Shown piece after piece: positions 9,144 through 17,111 of a stretch of 64,000 nucleotides of DNA; the stretch's first letter is position 1; every line of letters begins with the position of its first letter. The DNA lies in assembly GCF_000330725.2 (NCBI RefSeq), contig NZ_AMZY02000020.1, positions 186,001 to 250,000 on the forward strand, given 5' to 3'. The stretch comes from Mariniradius saccharolyticus AK6. GTDB taxonomy: Bacteria > Bacteroidota > Bacteroidia > Cytophagales > Cyclobacteriaceae. The translations under genes were made by a program, and so were the position numbers. Under the pieces are notes generated by a model. That model made no database searches. It worked only from the letters and a program-made list of their open reading frames with translations, and was not told the origin of the DNA.

Positions 9144-9338
9144 TGTGAAACTATTTTTTTGATTTACACTTTAGGTGATCGTTACTGTGGTGTTTGAATG
9201 AACCAGTCGGAACCAAACTTTAATTGGCAATTGGTTCGTCGGCGTTTTTGGAGCCTCTTTGGTTACATTTTTCCCATTTATACAGCCAATCAAGCTATCA
9301 ATTTGTTTGCCATTTGGCCGATACTGACATTCTGGCAC

Positions 9339-10334
9339 CTAGTGATTTGTGATAGCCTGCCAAAGCATATCCTTTAATTTTTCCAGATTGAATCCTGTAA
9401 CAGAGGAAATCATCACAGAAGGAATATCTTTTGGCAATTCTTTTTTCAATTGATCCATCAATTCTTGATCGAGCATATCTGCCTTGGTGATAGCCAGCAG
9501 TCGTTTTTTATCCAAAAGTTCCGGATTGAACTTTTCCAACTCGCCAAGTAGAATCCGGTACTGCTTTTTGATATCATCTGCGTCAGAAGGGATCATGAAA
9601 AGCAGTATCGAGTTTCGTTCGATGTGGCGCAAAAACCGCAGGCCTAGACCTTTTCCTTCAGCAGCCCCTTCAATGATTCCCGGGATGTCTGCCATTACAA
9701 ATGACTTGTCGTCACGGTAGGATATGACGCCCAGATTTGGGACCAGGGTGGTGAATGGATAATCACCGATTTCGGGACGCGCCGCGGAAATACTGGATAG
9801 CAAGGTTGATTTTCCAGCATTTGGAAACCCAACCAATCCGACATCAGCGAGCAACTTCAACTCCAAGATAATCCATTCTTCGATGCCGGGTTCTCCAGGC
9901 TGTGCGAAATGGGGTGCTTGGTTGGTGGCAGTTTTGAAATGGTCGTTGCCGAGTCCACCGCGGCCTCCGGGTGTGAGGATGACTTCCTGCCCATCTTCTG
10001 TAATCTCAAATCTGGTTTCGAATGTCTCGGCATCCTTGGCAACAGTGCCCAAGGGGACCTCGAGAATTACATCTTTGCCGTCCCTTCCTTTTCGCCTTCC
10101 CCCTTCACCTCCCTTTCCGTCCTCTGCGATTACATGCTTTTTGTATTTTAGGTGAAGCAATGTCCACAATTGTGCGCTGCCTCTCAAGATAATGTCTCCC
10201 CCTTTGCCGCCGTTGCCTCCATCAGGCCCTCCTTTTGGTACATGTTTTTCCCTTCGGAAATGGACGGAACCAGCGCCTCCTGCCCCAGAACGAGAGCAGA
10301 ATTTCACATAATCAATAAAATTCGATTCAGCCAC
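9339..10334 (-). CDS. obgE: Obg-family GTPase
   Basis: Essential GTPase tied to 50S ribosome assembly and stress signalling. The 331 residues begin with the Gly-rich Obg fold (about 5-160; [23 protein letters not shown]), followed by the G domain with GFPNAGKST (P-loop), DIPGIIEGA (switch II) and TKAD (G4). The C-terminal OCT domain of longer homologs is absent, as is common in this phylum. The start codon is GTG at 10334, which gives the expected N terminus [11 protein letters not shown]. It follows adk, with a hairpin terminator between them. Confidence 0.95.
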   Translation of the reverse strand: MAESNFIDYVKFCSRSGAGGAGSVHFRREKHVPKGGPDGGNGGKGGDIILRGSAQLWTLLHLKYKKHVIAEDGKGGEGGRRKGRDGKDVILEVPLGTVAKDAETFETRFEITEDGQEVILTPGGRGGLGNDHFKTATNQAPHFAQPGEPGIEEWIILELKLLADVGLVGFPNAGKSTLLSSISAARPEIGDYPFTTLVPNLGVISYRDDKSFVMADIPGIIEGAAEGKGLGLRFLRHIERNSILLFMIPSDADDIKKQYRILLGELEKFNPELLDKKRLLAITKADMLDQELMDQLKKELPKDIPSVMISSVTGFNLEKLKDMLWQAITNH

Positions 10335-10352
10335 TTTTGATCTATTTGAATG

Positions 10353-10381
10353 AAAACGGCTAAGCGCATAAGCTTAGCCGT
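10353..10381 (-). terminator. Hairpin terminator between adk and obgE
   Basis: A perfect 10-bp stem (ACGGCTAAGC paired with GCTTAGCCGT) with a 6-nt loop, followed on the minus strand by TTTT. The short T run suggests partial read-through into obgE. Confidence 0.75.
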
Positions 10382-10407
10382 CAATGATTTGGCAAAGTTA
10401 AGGAAAA

Positions 10408-10986
10408 TTAGGACGAATACCCGTCCATCACTGTTGAGATGTTGTCGAATATGCCTTCGATACTGCCAACGCCATTGATTTTGGTGAATTTTCCTTGTTT
10501 TTCGTAGTAGGCTGCGACCGGCAGTGTCTCATCTAGATAGACCTTGATGCGGGTGGCGATCTTGGCCTCATCTTGGTCGTCGGCACGTCCAGAGGTCTTT
10601 CCTCGTTCCCGAATTCTTTCCTTTAGGATTTCTTCCGCAACATCCAAAGCAATCATTCCAGAAATACGCAGATTGTTTTTAGTCATCATGGCGTCCAAAG
10701 CTTCAGCTTGGGCTACTGTCCTCGGAAATCCGTCAAAAATAAACCCGTTCGTATCGGCTGTGGAATTGATCTTATCTTCTACCATTCCGATCACGACTTC
10801 ATCAGGGACCAACCTGCCCTCATCCATATATTTTCTTGCAAGTTTGCCCAAATCGGTGCCTTCGCCTAGATGTTTTCTGAAAAGATCCCCCGTGGAAAGG
10901 TGCGTCAGGTGATATTTCTCGATGATTTTTTCACTTTGGGTGCCTTTTCCCGCGCCGGGAGGACCGAATAAGACGATATTCAGCAT
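10408..10986 (-). CDS. adk: Adenylate kinase
   Basis: Balances AMP, ADP and ATP. The 192-residue protein has the P-loop GPPGAGKGTQSEK (about 7-19), STGDLFRKH in the AMP site, FDGFPRTVAQAEAL, and RIRERGKTSGRADDQ in the lid. The lid is the short form without the zinc Cys set. It starts at ATG, 18 bp after hpt ends, and probably forms one transcript with it. Confidence 0.95.
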   Translation of the reverse strand: MLNIVLFGPPGAGKGTQSEKIIEKYHLTHLSTGDLFRKHLGEGTDLGKLARKYMDEGRLVPDEVVIGMVEDKINSTADTNGFIFDGFPRTVAQAEALDAMMTKNNLRISGMIALDVAEEILKERIRERGKTSGRADDQDEAKIATRIKVYLDETLPVAAYYEKQGKFTKINGVGSIEGIFDNISTVMDGYSS

Positions 10987-11004
10987 GACTAATTTTGTTT
11001 TAAA

Positions 11005-11532
11005 TCATTTCAATTGGTAAATGGCTGGCAAATTTCGCCCATAGCCGTCATAGTCCAGCCCGTATCCGACTACAAACTTATTGGGTATTTCGAATCCTAC
11101 GTAATCGACTTTGACGGGATGTTGCAAGGCATCGGGTTTGGTCAAAAGTGTGGCAATGCTGACACTTTTGGGTCCAAGTTTTTTGATTTTTCCCAGCAAG
11201 TAATTCATACTAAGTCCCGTATCGACAATATCTTCCACGATGATCGCCGGGCGGTCTTTCAAGTCTATATCCAAACTTGACATGTCCTTCACCTTGCCCG
11301 TGGAATTGGTGCCTTGGTAGGAGCTGATTTTGAGGAAACAGATCTCTACAGGTATCGATATGGATTTTGCCAAATCGGCGAGGAACATAAATGATCCGTT
11401 TAAGACCCCAAGCAGCACTGGTGATTGGCCTTCAAAATCCCTTGAGATTTTACCACCCATTTCTCGGACACGCTGCAGGAGCATTTCCTCACTGATATAG
11501 GAGATGAATTCTTTGTCCTTGATTTGGATCAT
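11005..11532 (-). CDS. hpt: Hypoxanthine phosphoribosyltransferase
   Basis: Joins hypoxanthine or guanine to PRPP to give IMP or GMP. The 175-residue protein shows the PRPP loop IIVEDIVDTGLSM and the GVLNGSFMFLADL segment of purine phosphoribosyltransferases. ATG at 11532 (MIQIKDKEF) is preferred to the one at 11544, as the four extra codons run into the upstream hairpin. It heads the hpt-adk pair. Its likely promoter box lies inside the terminator of the gene before it. Confidence 0.93.
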   Translation of the reverse strand: MIQIKDKEFISYISEEMLLQRVREMGGKISRDFEGQSPVLLGVLNGSFMFLADLAKSISIPVEICFLKISSYQGTNSTGKVKDMSSLDIDLKDRPAIIVEDIVDTGLSMNYLLGKIKKLGPKSVSIATLLTKPDALQHPVKVDYVGFEIPNKFVVGYGLDYDGYGRNLPAIYQLK

Positions 11533-11542
11533 GTCGTGCAAC

Positions 11543-11573
11543 AAAAAAGCCCTTCTAGGTCAAAAAGGGCTTT
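11543..11573 (-). terminator. Rho-independent terminator after the M42 peptidase gene
   Basis: On the minus strand, AAAGCCCTT and AAGGGCTTT form a 9-bp stem with a 10-nt loop, followed by six T. The T run ends 11 bp before the chosen hpt start. Confidence 0.85.
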
Positions 11574-11574
11574 G

Positions 11575-11582
11575 CAAATATA
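11575..11582 (-). promoter_or_regulatory. Candidate -7 box for hpt
   Basis: TATATTTG on the minus strand fits the Bacteroidota TAnnTTTG box exactly. Transcription would start near 11565-11570, within the terminator hairpin of the preceding gene. No good TTTG -33 partner was seen. Confidence 0.5.
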
Positions 11583-11622
11583 TATAAATTATGTGACCCA
11601 CATTCTGGCTTGACTGGAATAC

Positions 11623-12531
11623 TTACAAATGCGCCATTAAATAAAGATAAAGTGCAACCATGGCGTCAATGTCAGCCAACGACACGATTTCATTGGGAGA
11701 ATGCACATTATCTTCTGCGGCACCTATAAAACACCAGTCGATTGCATATGGAGAATGTTGGACCTCACGTCCATCACTTCCACCGATTCCCTCTACCTCG
11801 AGTTGAAATCGAACTCCACTTTGTTCAGCCAAAGCAACGATCCTGTCCAGAAACTTTTTTCTCGGGATCATTTTGTCACGGAGTGAGATCACCACTCCTT
11901 GATGGTGGCAAATACCCTCGGTAATCCAAGTAATGTCCGAAATAAGTGCTTGGCTGATTGGCGCAGTTGCCTGGATAAAATTGAGAAGAAAGGGCATACT
12001 ACCTCCACCATGTTCTTCATATGTCGAAAAAACGATCCATCCGTCGGTAATTTCCTCGCAAATTTTCAGGCAATTATATATCCCCAACCTGTTGTCAAGG
12101 TAGGCTGCCTTGATAAATTCCCCGTCAATCCGAATGTTTTGTTCAAATGACAGGCGCGTTCCTCGCTCTATTGCTCGGGGGAAATCATGCCTGATGACTT
12201 CTTCTGATTCCTTTATTTTGCAAAATATCGGTCCAAGCCTATCGTTTCCGACCAAGCTTGTCCCAACGTCAGCTTCTGGTCCGCCAATTGGAACTAGTTG
12301 ATCTTCGTATCTGGCTGTGAATCCAATCGTATCTAGGTGAGCGAAAACTGCAGTCCTAGGTTTTCCGAATTTGAGAAGAAGACAATCGTGAAATTTTTCG
12401 CCAAAAAACATTTCAGGCTTAACCTTCCAGCTTTTTTTCCGTTTCTCGACGTATTGGATCAAAAACTCGGTCATCGGTGATTCGTCGCCAGAAACACTTT
12501 GTATATTCAATAGTTTAATCAATAAATCCAT
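11623..12531 (-). CDS. M42-family metallopeptidase (aminopeptidase-like)
   Basis: A cytoplasmic two-metal peptidase of the M42/M20-like clan, which removes N-terminal residues from peptides. From ATG 12531 the protein has 302 residues. Candidate metal ligands are the His of FAHLDTIGF, the Asp of AAYLDNRLG, the Glu pair of STYEEHGGG (general base and ligand), the Asp of ISDITW, and the His of VHSPNEIVS. The upstream ATG at 12573 would add 14 residues unlike the family. It ends in a clear terminator. Exact specificity is not visible. Confidence 0.82.
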   Translation of the reverse strand: MDLLIKLLNIQSVSGDESPMTEFLIQYVEKRKKSWKVKPEMFFGEKFHDCLLLKFGKPRTAVFAHLDTIGFTARYEDQLVPIGGPEADVGTSLVGNDRLGPIFCKIKESEEVIRHDFPRAIERGTRLSFEQNIRIDGEFIKAAYLDNRLGIYNCLKICEEITDGWIVFSTYEEHGGGSMPFLLNFIQATAPISQALISDITWITEGICHHQGVVISLRDKMIPRKKFLDRIVALAEQSGVRFQLEVEGIGGSDGREVQHSPYAIDWCFIGAAEDNVHSPNEIVSLADIDAMVALYLYLMAHL

Positions 12532-12619
12532 CTCAGAAACCTCTGTTAATCTAATTGGAAACACAATACTCATTAAAATTGGTAATAATTTTGATAGAGT
12601 TTTAAAATATTACTATACA

Positions 12620-12649
12620 TTTGTGAATAGTTAAAAGTTTATAAATTTG
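12620..12649 (+). promoter_or_regulatory. Strong Bacteroidota promoter for the OmpA gene
   Basis: TTTG (12620-12623), 18 nt, TAAATTTG (12642-12649). A second box, TACATTTG (12616-12623), overlaps the first element and may be an alternative start. The leader would be about 45 nt and AT-rich, ending in A-rich sequence before the ATG at 12700, as in highly expressed Bacteroidota genes. Confidence 0.75.
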
Positions 12650-12699
12650 CAGTCAAATCAATTAAACACTAAAAATCTAAACGGAAAAAATTTTTTATT

Positions 12700-13977
12700 A
12701 TGAAAAAAATATTACTATCAACAATTATGGCGGGTTGTGTAGCGCTTGCGGTGAATGCCCAAGATAGCTTCAACAAATGGTCATTGGAGGTCAATGGGGG
12801 ATTCAATAAGCCAATGGCTCCATTGTCTCCTGGATATTATTCACCTACGCTAAACCTTGGACATGTTGACTTTGGTGTCAGATATATGTTCAATGATAAG
12901 TTCGGCGCGAAATTGGACTATGGATTTGGTTCATTTAGCGAAGCGTCAGGTACTCCTGTATTCTCATCCAACTACTACAGATTGAACCTCCAAGGTGTAG
13001 CAAACTTGGGTAGAATCATGAAATGGGAATCCTTCACTCGTCGAGTGAACTTGCTTGGTCACTTGGGTGCGGGATTTGGCCGCGTGAGCCACGATAATCC
13101 AAGGGCCCTTCCAGGAGATGATAATGTTTACAACATTATTACTGGTCTAACCGGACAAGTCAAACTTGGTGAAAGAGTAGCCTTGACAGGTGATATCAGC
13201 ACAATCCTCAATGGTAGACAGACAGTTACTTTTGATGGAAATACCAATTTGCAGCCATCTACGGATAACGGCTACTATGGCGCCAACGGAACGTGGTGGA
13301 CAGGAACTTTGGGCTTGACATTCTATTTGGGCAAGGGGTCAACCCATGCTGATTGGTATGTTGAAGCAGACAAGTATGCTACCAAAGCTGAATTGGCTCA
13401 ACAAATCGGAGAAATCAAAGACATGTTGAAAGATTCTGATGGCGATGGTATTCCTGATTATTTGGATAAAGAGCCTAATACGCCAGCCGGTGCAAGAGTT
13501 GATTCTTCCGGTAGAACTATCGATTCTGATGGGGATGGTATTCCTGATCATTTGGATAAGTGTCCATTTGCTCCAGGTCCAGCTTCTAACAATGGTTGCC
13601 CAATCGAGCAAACAAAAGAAGAAGTCGACTACTTCAAGAAAGCAATCAATGAGAATTATATCAACGTGTACTACGCATTTGACAGCGCTAAACCGCTTGG
13701 ATTCTCGGCATCAGCAGTAAACTACGTTTCTAACTTCCTGAAGAGAAATCCTGGAGTGAAGCTTGAAGTGAAAGGATATGCCGATGAATTGGGTCCTGAT
13801 GACTACAATATGAAGCTTTCTGAAAGAAGAGCGAAAGCGGTTTATGATCTTTTGATCGCTGCAGGTATAGACGCTACCAGATTGACTTACAAGGGATATG
13901 GCGAAGACACAAGTGTAGACAAGAAGTCTGCGGATGCTCGCCAATTGGCTAGAAGAGCTAGCTTCGAAGTGAAATAA
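12700..13977 (+). CDS. OmpA-family outer membrane protein with thrombospondin type 3 repeats
   Basis: A major-porin-like protein that links the outer membrane to peptidoglycan. The 425 residues are: signal peptide (MKKILLSTIMAGCVALAVNA); beta-barrel (about 22-220); an alpha-helical linker; two calcium-binding thrombospondin type 3 repeats (DSDGDGIPDYLDK and DSDGDGIPDHLDK, about 247-290); and an OmpA domain (about 310-425) with KGYADELG and LSERRAKAVYDLL, the peptidoglycan-contact region. A strong promoter and a strong terminator frame it as a single-gene unit, in keeping with high expression. Confidence 0.92.
   Translation: MKKILLSTIMAGCVALAVNAQDSFNKWSLEVNGGFNKPMAPLSPGYYSPTLNLGHVDFGVRYMFNDKFGAKLDYGFGSFSEASGTPVFSSNYYRLNLQGVANLGRIMKWESFTRRVNLLGHLGAGFGRVSHDNPRALPGDDNVYNIITGLTGQVKLGERVALTGDISTILNGRQTVTFDGNTNLQPSTDNGYYGANGTWWTGTLGLTFYLGKGSTHADWYVEADKYATKAELAQQIGEIKDMLKDSDGDGIPDYLDKEPNTPAGARVDSSGRTIDSDGDGIPDHLDKCPFAPGPASNNGCPIEQTKEEVDYFKKAINENYINVYYAFDSAKPLGFSASAVNYVSNFLKRNPGVKLEVKGYADELGPDDYNMKLSERRAKAVYDLLIAAGIDATRLTYKGYGEDTSVDKKSADARQLARRASFEVK
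13434..13562 (+). repeat. Two thrombospondin type 3 DNA repeats
   Basis: Two near-identical copies of about 39 bp, 90 bp apart, starting GATTCTGATGGCGATGGTAT and GATTCTGATGGGGATGGTAT. They encode the calcium-binding loops of the OmpA protein. The high DNA identity suggests recent duplication or gene conversion. Confidence 0.85.
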
Positions 13978-13997
13978 TTCGAATTAGGAAATATTAG

Positions 13998-14028
13998 AAG
14001 CCCGGGATATTATCTCGGGCTTTTTTTT
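13998..14028 (+). terminator. Rho-independent terminator after the OmpA gene
   Basis: A 10-bp GC-rich stem (AAGCCCGGGA with TCTCGGGCTT, one G-U pair), a 5-nt loop, and eight T. Confidence 0.93.
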
Positions 14029-14090
14029 GTCGCGCACTTCTCTTATTTTCATTTTTGCTCCTGCTAATTGGAGCCCAAGACCAAGAACAT

Positions 14091-14741
14091 ATGTTTGTTT
14101 TAGATCAAGTGAATTCAGTCGCCAATCATTTCCTTGCCCAACTTAGAGATCGGGATATTCAATCAGATCGAATGCGCTTTAGGAGAAATTTAGAGAGATT
14201 GGGCGAAATAATGGCGTATGAGATTTCGAAAACCATGCGGTTCAAACCAATGGATGTTTTAACACCTTTGGGGTCCAAATCGACTCACTTGATTGTTGAA
14301 CAGCCGGTCTTGATAACTGTCTTGCGGGCTGCTTTACCATTTTATCAAGGTTTTTCCAATTTTTTTGACAATGCTGATTGTGGATTCATAGGGGCTTATC
14401 GAAAGGAGGAGTCGGGCAATAATCGACAAATTGAAGTGGACTATTTGTACCAAGCTGCCCCAAATTTGGAAGGGCGTGAAGTGATCATAATTGACCCTAT
14501 GCTCGCGACGGGCAAGTCTTTTGCCAAAACTGTCAAGAACTTATTTTCCAAAGAAAAGCCTGGCAAACTTCATATTTGCAGTATAATAGCAGCGCCGGAA
14601 GGCATAGAGTATCTTAATAAAGAAGTAAAGATTCCTTTTGAAATGTGGGTCGGTTCAATTGATGAGCGATTGAACAATCAATCATTTATAATTCCAGGCC
14701 TAGGGGATGCTGGTGACCTGAGTTTTGGCGAAAAGAGGTAA
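14091..14741 (+). CDS. upp: Uracil phosphoribosyltransferase
   Basis: Converts uracil and PRPP to UMP in pyrimidine salvage. The 216 residues include VLRAALPFYQGF, the PRPP loop IIIDPMLATGKS, and the C-terminal uracil-binding IPGLGDAGDLSFG. ATG at 14091 (MFVLDQVNS) is preferred to an in-frame TTG at 14055. Three bases separate its stop from the antiporter start, so the two are probably one transcript. Confidence 0.94.
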   Translation: MFVLDQVNSVANHFLAQLRDRDIQSDRMRFRRNLERLGEIMAYEISKTMRFKPMDVLTPLGSKSTHLIVEQPVLITVLRAALPFYQGFSNFFDNADCGFIGAYRKEESGNNRQIEVDYLYQAAPNLEGREVIIIDPMLATGKSFAKTVKNLFSKEKPGKLHICSIIAAPEGIEYLNKEVKIPFEMWVGSIDERLNNQSFIIPGLGDAGDLSFGEKR

Positions 14742-14744
14742 CCC

Positions 14745-15668
14745 ATGGTCCTGTATTTTTACTTAATCGTAGGATTGGGGATTTTACTCATAGGAGGCAA
14801 GTTCTTGGTTGATGGAGCGTCCTCTTTGGCTTTGAGGTTTGGTGTGAGCCCTGGCCTGATAGGACTTACGGTGGTGGCTTTTGGCACTTCTGCGCCAGAG
14901 TTGTTAGTGAGTATAAATGCTGCACTAAAGGGAAGCAGCGACCTCGCTTTGGGTAACGTGATTGGGTCCAATATTTCCAATATTTCGTTGATTTTAGGTA
15001 TTAGTGCGATTGTCTATCCGATTGCTGTTCACCCATCAGTTTTGAAGTTGGATTATCTGGTGATGCTGGTATGCTCTTTGCTATTTTTTCTGGTTTCATT
15101 AAATGGCACGATATCCAGTCTCGAAGGGGCCATTTTTTTCCTTTTATTGATCGGTGTCAACCTTTATTTTATATTGAAATTGAGAGGGGATCCAAATGAT
15201 GTTGATGTAACGGAAGTGGTGTCCCAACCTCTCTGGAAAGGATTTTCATTACTGATTCTGGGGATTATCGGCTTGTATTTTGGTTCCGAAATTCTTGTAA
15301 ATAATGCTGTTACGATTTCGCAGACTTTTGGAGTGAGTGAGCGGGTGATTGGGGTGACGATCGTGGCGATCGGTACAAGCTTGCCTGAGTTAGTGACTTC
15401 TCTTATTGCAGCAATCGACAAAAAAACGGACTTGGCGGTCGGCAACATTCTCGGCAGCAATATATTCAACATTTTGTCCATCATAGGTCTGACTAGTTTG
15501 ATTCAGCCGATTCAGGTTTCAGAGGCATTCATTCGAAAAGATTTTGTTTGGATGTTGGGTCTTTCGCTGGTGCTTTTTCCTGCATTGAAATCAAAACATG
15601 GGATTGTGAGATGGGAAGGAGGCGTATTATTGACACTTTATAGTCTTTATGTTTATTCTATCTTATGA
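14745..15668 (+). CDS. Calcium/sodium antiporter (CaCA family, YrbG-like)
   Basis: An inner-membrane cation exchanger. The 307-residue protein has about ten helices in two inverted halves. Each half has the alpha-repeat: GTSAPELLVS with GNVIGSNISNISL, and GTSLPELVTS with GNILGSNIFNILS. The paired Glu residues in these repeats bind Ca2+ and Na+. It overlaps the following membrane protein gene by 4 bp (ATGA). Confidence 0.92.
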   Translation: MVLYFYLIVGLGILLIGGKFLVDGASSLALRFGVSPGLIGLTVVAFGTSAPELLVSINAALKGSSDLALGNVIGSNISNISLILGISAIVYPIAVHPSVLKLDYLVMLVCSLLFFLVSLNGTISSLEGAIFFLLLIGVNLYFILKLRGDPNDVDVTEVVSQPLWKGFSLLILGIIGLYFGSEILVNNAVTISQTFGVSERVIGVTIVAIGTSLPELVTSLIAAIDKKTDLAVGNILGSNIFNILSIIGLTSLIQPIQVSEAFIRKDFVWMLGLSLVLFPALKSKHGIVRWEGGVLLTLYSLYVYSIL

Positions 15669-16123
15669 CGGAGTATGCATTGAAGTTTTTTGCTATTTAT
15701 GTTGCCAGTATGTTCAAATTCATTTCAGGGCCATTTTTGGGCGCCGCGGCCGGTTTTTCGTTGTTCGAAATAGTTGTGGTTACCGTATCGGGAATGATGA
15801 CATCAGTGGCGGTGATGACCTTTGCGGGTGAATGGGTCAAATCTTATTGGGACTTGAAAATGACACCAAAAAGGAAACGTTTCAGTCCAAGGACGAGAAG
15901 GATCGTAAGGGTTTGGAGAAAATTTGGAGCAATCGGTATTGCAGTGATCACACCCTTGGTGCTTACCCCAATTGGCGGGACAATAGTGATGACTGCATTC
16001 AACGTTAAAAAGGATAAGATTTTTATTTACATGTTTGTGAGCGCTTTGTTTTGGGCTTTGATATTTGGGAGCTCAATCAATTGGATGCTTTCGATACCGA
16101 TATTCAGGGATTTATTCGGGTAA
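15665..16123 (+). CDS. Small inner-membrane protein of unknown function
   Basis: A 152-residue protein with three or four hydrophobic segments (about 8-28, 30-50, 90-112, 120-140). A basic loop lies between (MTPKRKRFSPRTRRIVRVWR, about 68-87), and KFGAIGIAVITPLVLTPIGG recalls the re-entrant loop of DedA/small multidrug export-like proteins. The resemblance is weak. It starts in a 4-bp overlap with the antiporter, so the two may act together. Its 3' end overlaps the convergent serine dehydratase gene by 12 bp. Confidence 0.6.
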   Translation: MTEYALKFFAIYVASMFKFISGPFLGAAAGFSLFEIVVVTVSGMMTSVAVMTFAGEWVKSYWDLKMTPKRKRFSPRTRRIVRVWRKFGAIGIAVITPLVLTPIGGTIVMTAFNVKKDKIFIYMFVSALFWALIFGSSINWMLSIPIFRDLFG

Positions 16124-17020
16124 GTTTTCGTCAGGTAATAGCTCAATATCCTGAATCAAAACCCTTTTGGAAATCTCTTGCCCAGTCAAGGTTGCAGCTA
16201 AGCCCCCCATGGCCGTTTCTTTATACCTGCTTTCCATGCTAGCGCCTATTTCGCCCATTGCTTCGATACACTCGTCTACAGGAATCACAGCACCGACTCC
16301 TGCGAGTGCGATTTGGGCAGAACTGTTTGCGATGGCCGCAGCGCTTGCATTTCGGACCACACAAGGAACCTCCACCAAGCCCGCAACCGGGTCACAGACC
16401 AAGCCAAGCATGCATTGGATTGTAATAGCGACCGCATTGAAAACCTGATCAATATCGCCATCCAAGCAGTACACGATGGCACCCGCCGCCATTGCCGCCG
16501 CAGAACCAGTTTCTGCTTGGCATCCTCCGACAGCGCCGGCTAGGCTTGCCTTTTGCTCGATGATCAATGCTATCCCCGCCGCAACCAACATTCCCTCCAG
16601 AATTTTGTGATCCGGAAGTTGATGGATTTCCTGAAGGGTATAAAGGGTGCCCGGTAGGATTCCAGACGCACCCGCGGTTGGAGCCGCTACGACTCTCCCC
16701 ATGCAGGAATTAACCTCTTTGGCAGCCAACGCCCGGGAAATCAGCTTTTGGAACTCGGGCGAAAGCACGGAAACCGGGTGTCGGAAGACTTTTTTCGCCC
16801 CATTGTTGATCATTCCTGAGCGGGAGCTCATTTCTTCCCTCAAACCCGTTTCTACCGCATCTCGCATAACCGTGTAGGCCCGAAATAAACCGGCCCAGAT
16901 TTGGTCTTCGATTGCATTTTTTTGACTCACTTCATAATCAAGCACGACTTGATGCAAGGATCGGTGCTTTGCTTCGCAGTATGTCTTCCAGGCTTTAAAA
17001 CTATCAAAAAGAAAACTCAT
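16112..17020 (-). CDS. sdaA: L-serine ammonia-lyase, iron-sulfur type, alpha domain
   Basis: Deaminates L-serine to pyruvate with a [4Fe-4S] cluster. The 302 residues correspond to the alpha (catalytic) domain. Cluster-type Cys residues occur in NSCMGRVVAAPTAGAS, GGCQAETGSAAAM and GLVCDPVAGLVEVPC. The N-terminal beta domain found in full-length enzymes (about 450 residues) is missing and no separate beta gene is adjacent, so a partner elsewhere or a single-domain enzyme is implied. ATG 17020 is preferred to 17068, which would start close to the upstream terminator. Confidence 0.88.
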   Translation of the reverse strand: MSFLFDSFKAWKTYCEAKHRSLHQVVLDYEVSQKNAIEDQIWAGLFRAYTVMRDAVETGLREEMSSRSGMINNGAKKVFRHPVSVLSPEFQKLISRALAAKEVNSCMGRVVAAPTAGASGILPGTLYTLQEIHQLPDHKILEGMLVAAGIALIIEQKASLAGAVGGCQAETGSAAAMAAGAIVYCLDGDIDQVFNAVAITIQCMLGLVCDPVAGLVEVPCVVRNASAAAIANSSAQIALAGVGAVIPVDECIEAMGEIGASMESRYKETAMGGLAATLTGQEISKRVLIQDIELLPDENLPE

Positions 17021-17071
17021 GGGACATTTGGGTTTATATGTGGCAAAATTGGGCAAAGAATGAGACAAAGC

Positions 17072-17104
17072 AAAAATCCCCGTCTTCTTGGGACGGGGAT
17101 TTTT
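17072..17104 (-). terminator. Rho-independent terminator after the FKBP gene
   Basis: A perfect 13-bp stem (AAAAATCCCCGTC with GACGGGGATTTTT), 7-nt loop, 8 bp past the FKBP stop. Nearly symmetric, so it could also work on the plus strand. Confidence 0.9.
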
Positions 17105-17111
17105 GTTTTGC

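Noticed and set aside
9204-9240. CIRCE-type heat-shock operator upstream of grpE
   Set aside because: A weak GAACCAA/TTGGTTC inverted repeat is present, but the CIRCE sequence (TTAGCACTC-N9-GAGTGCTAA) is absent.
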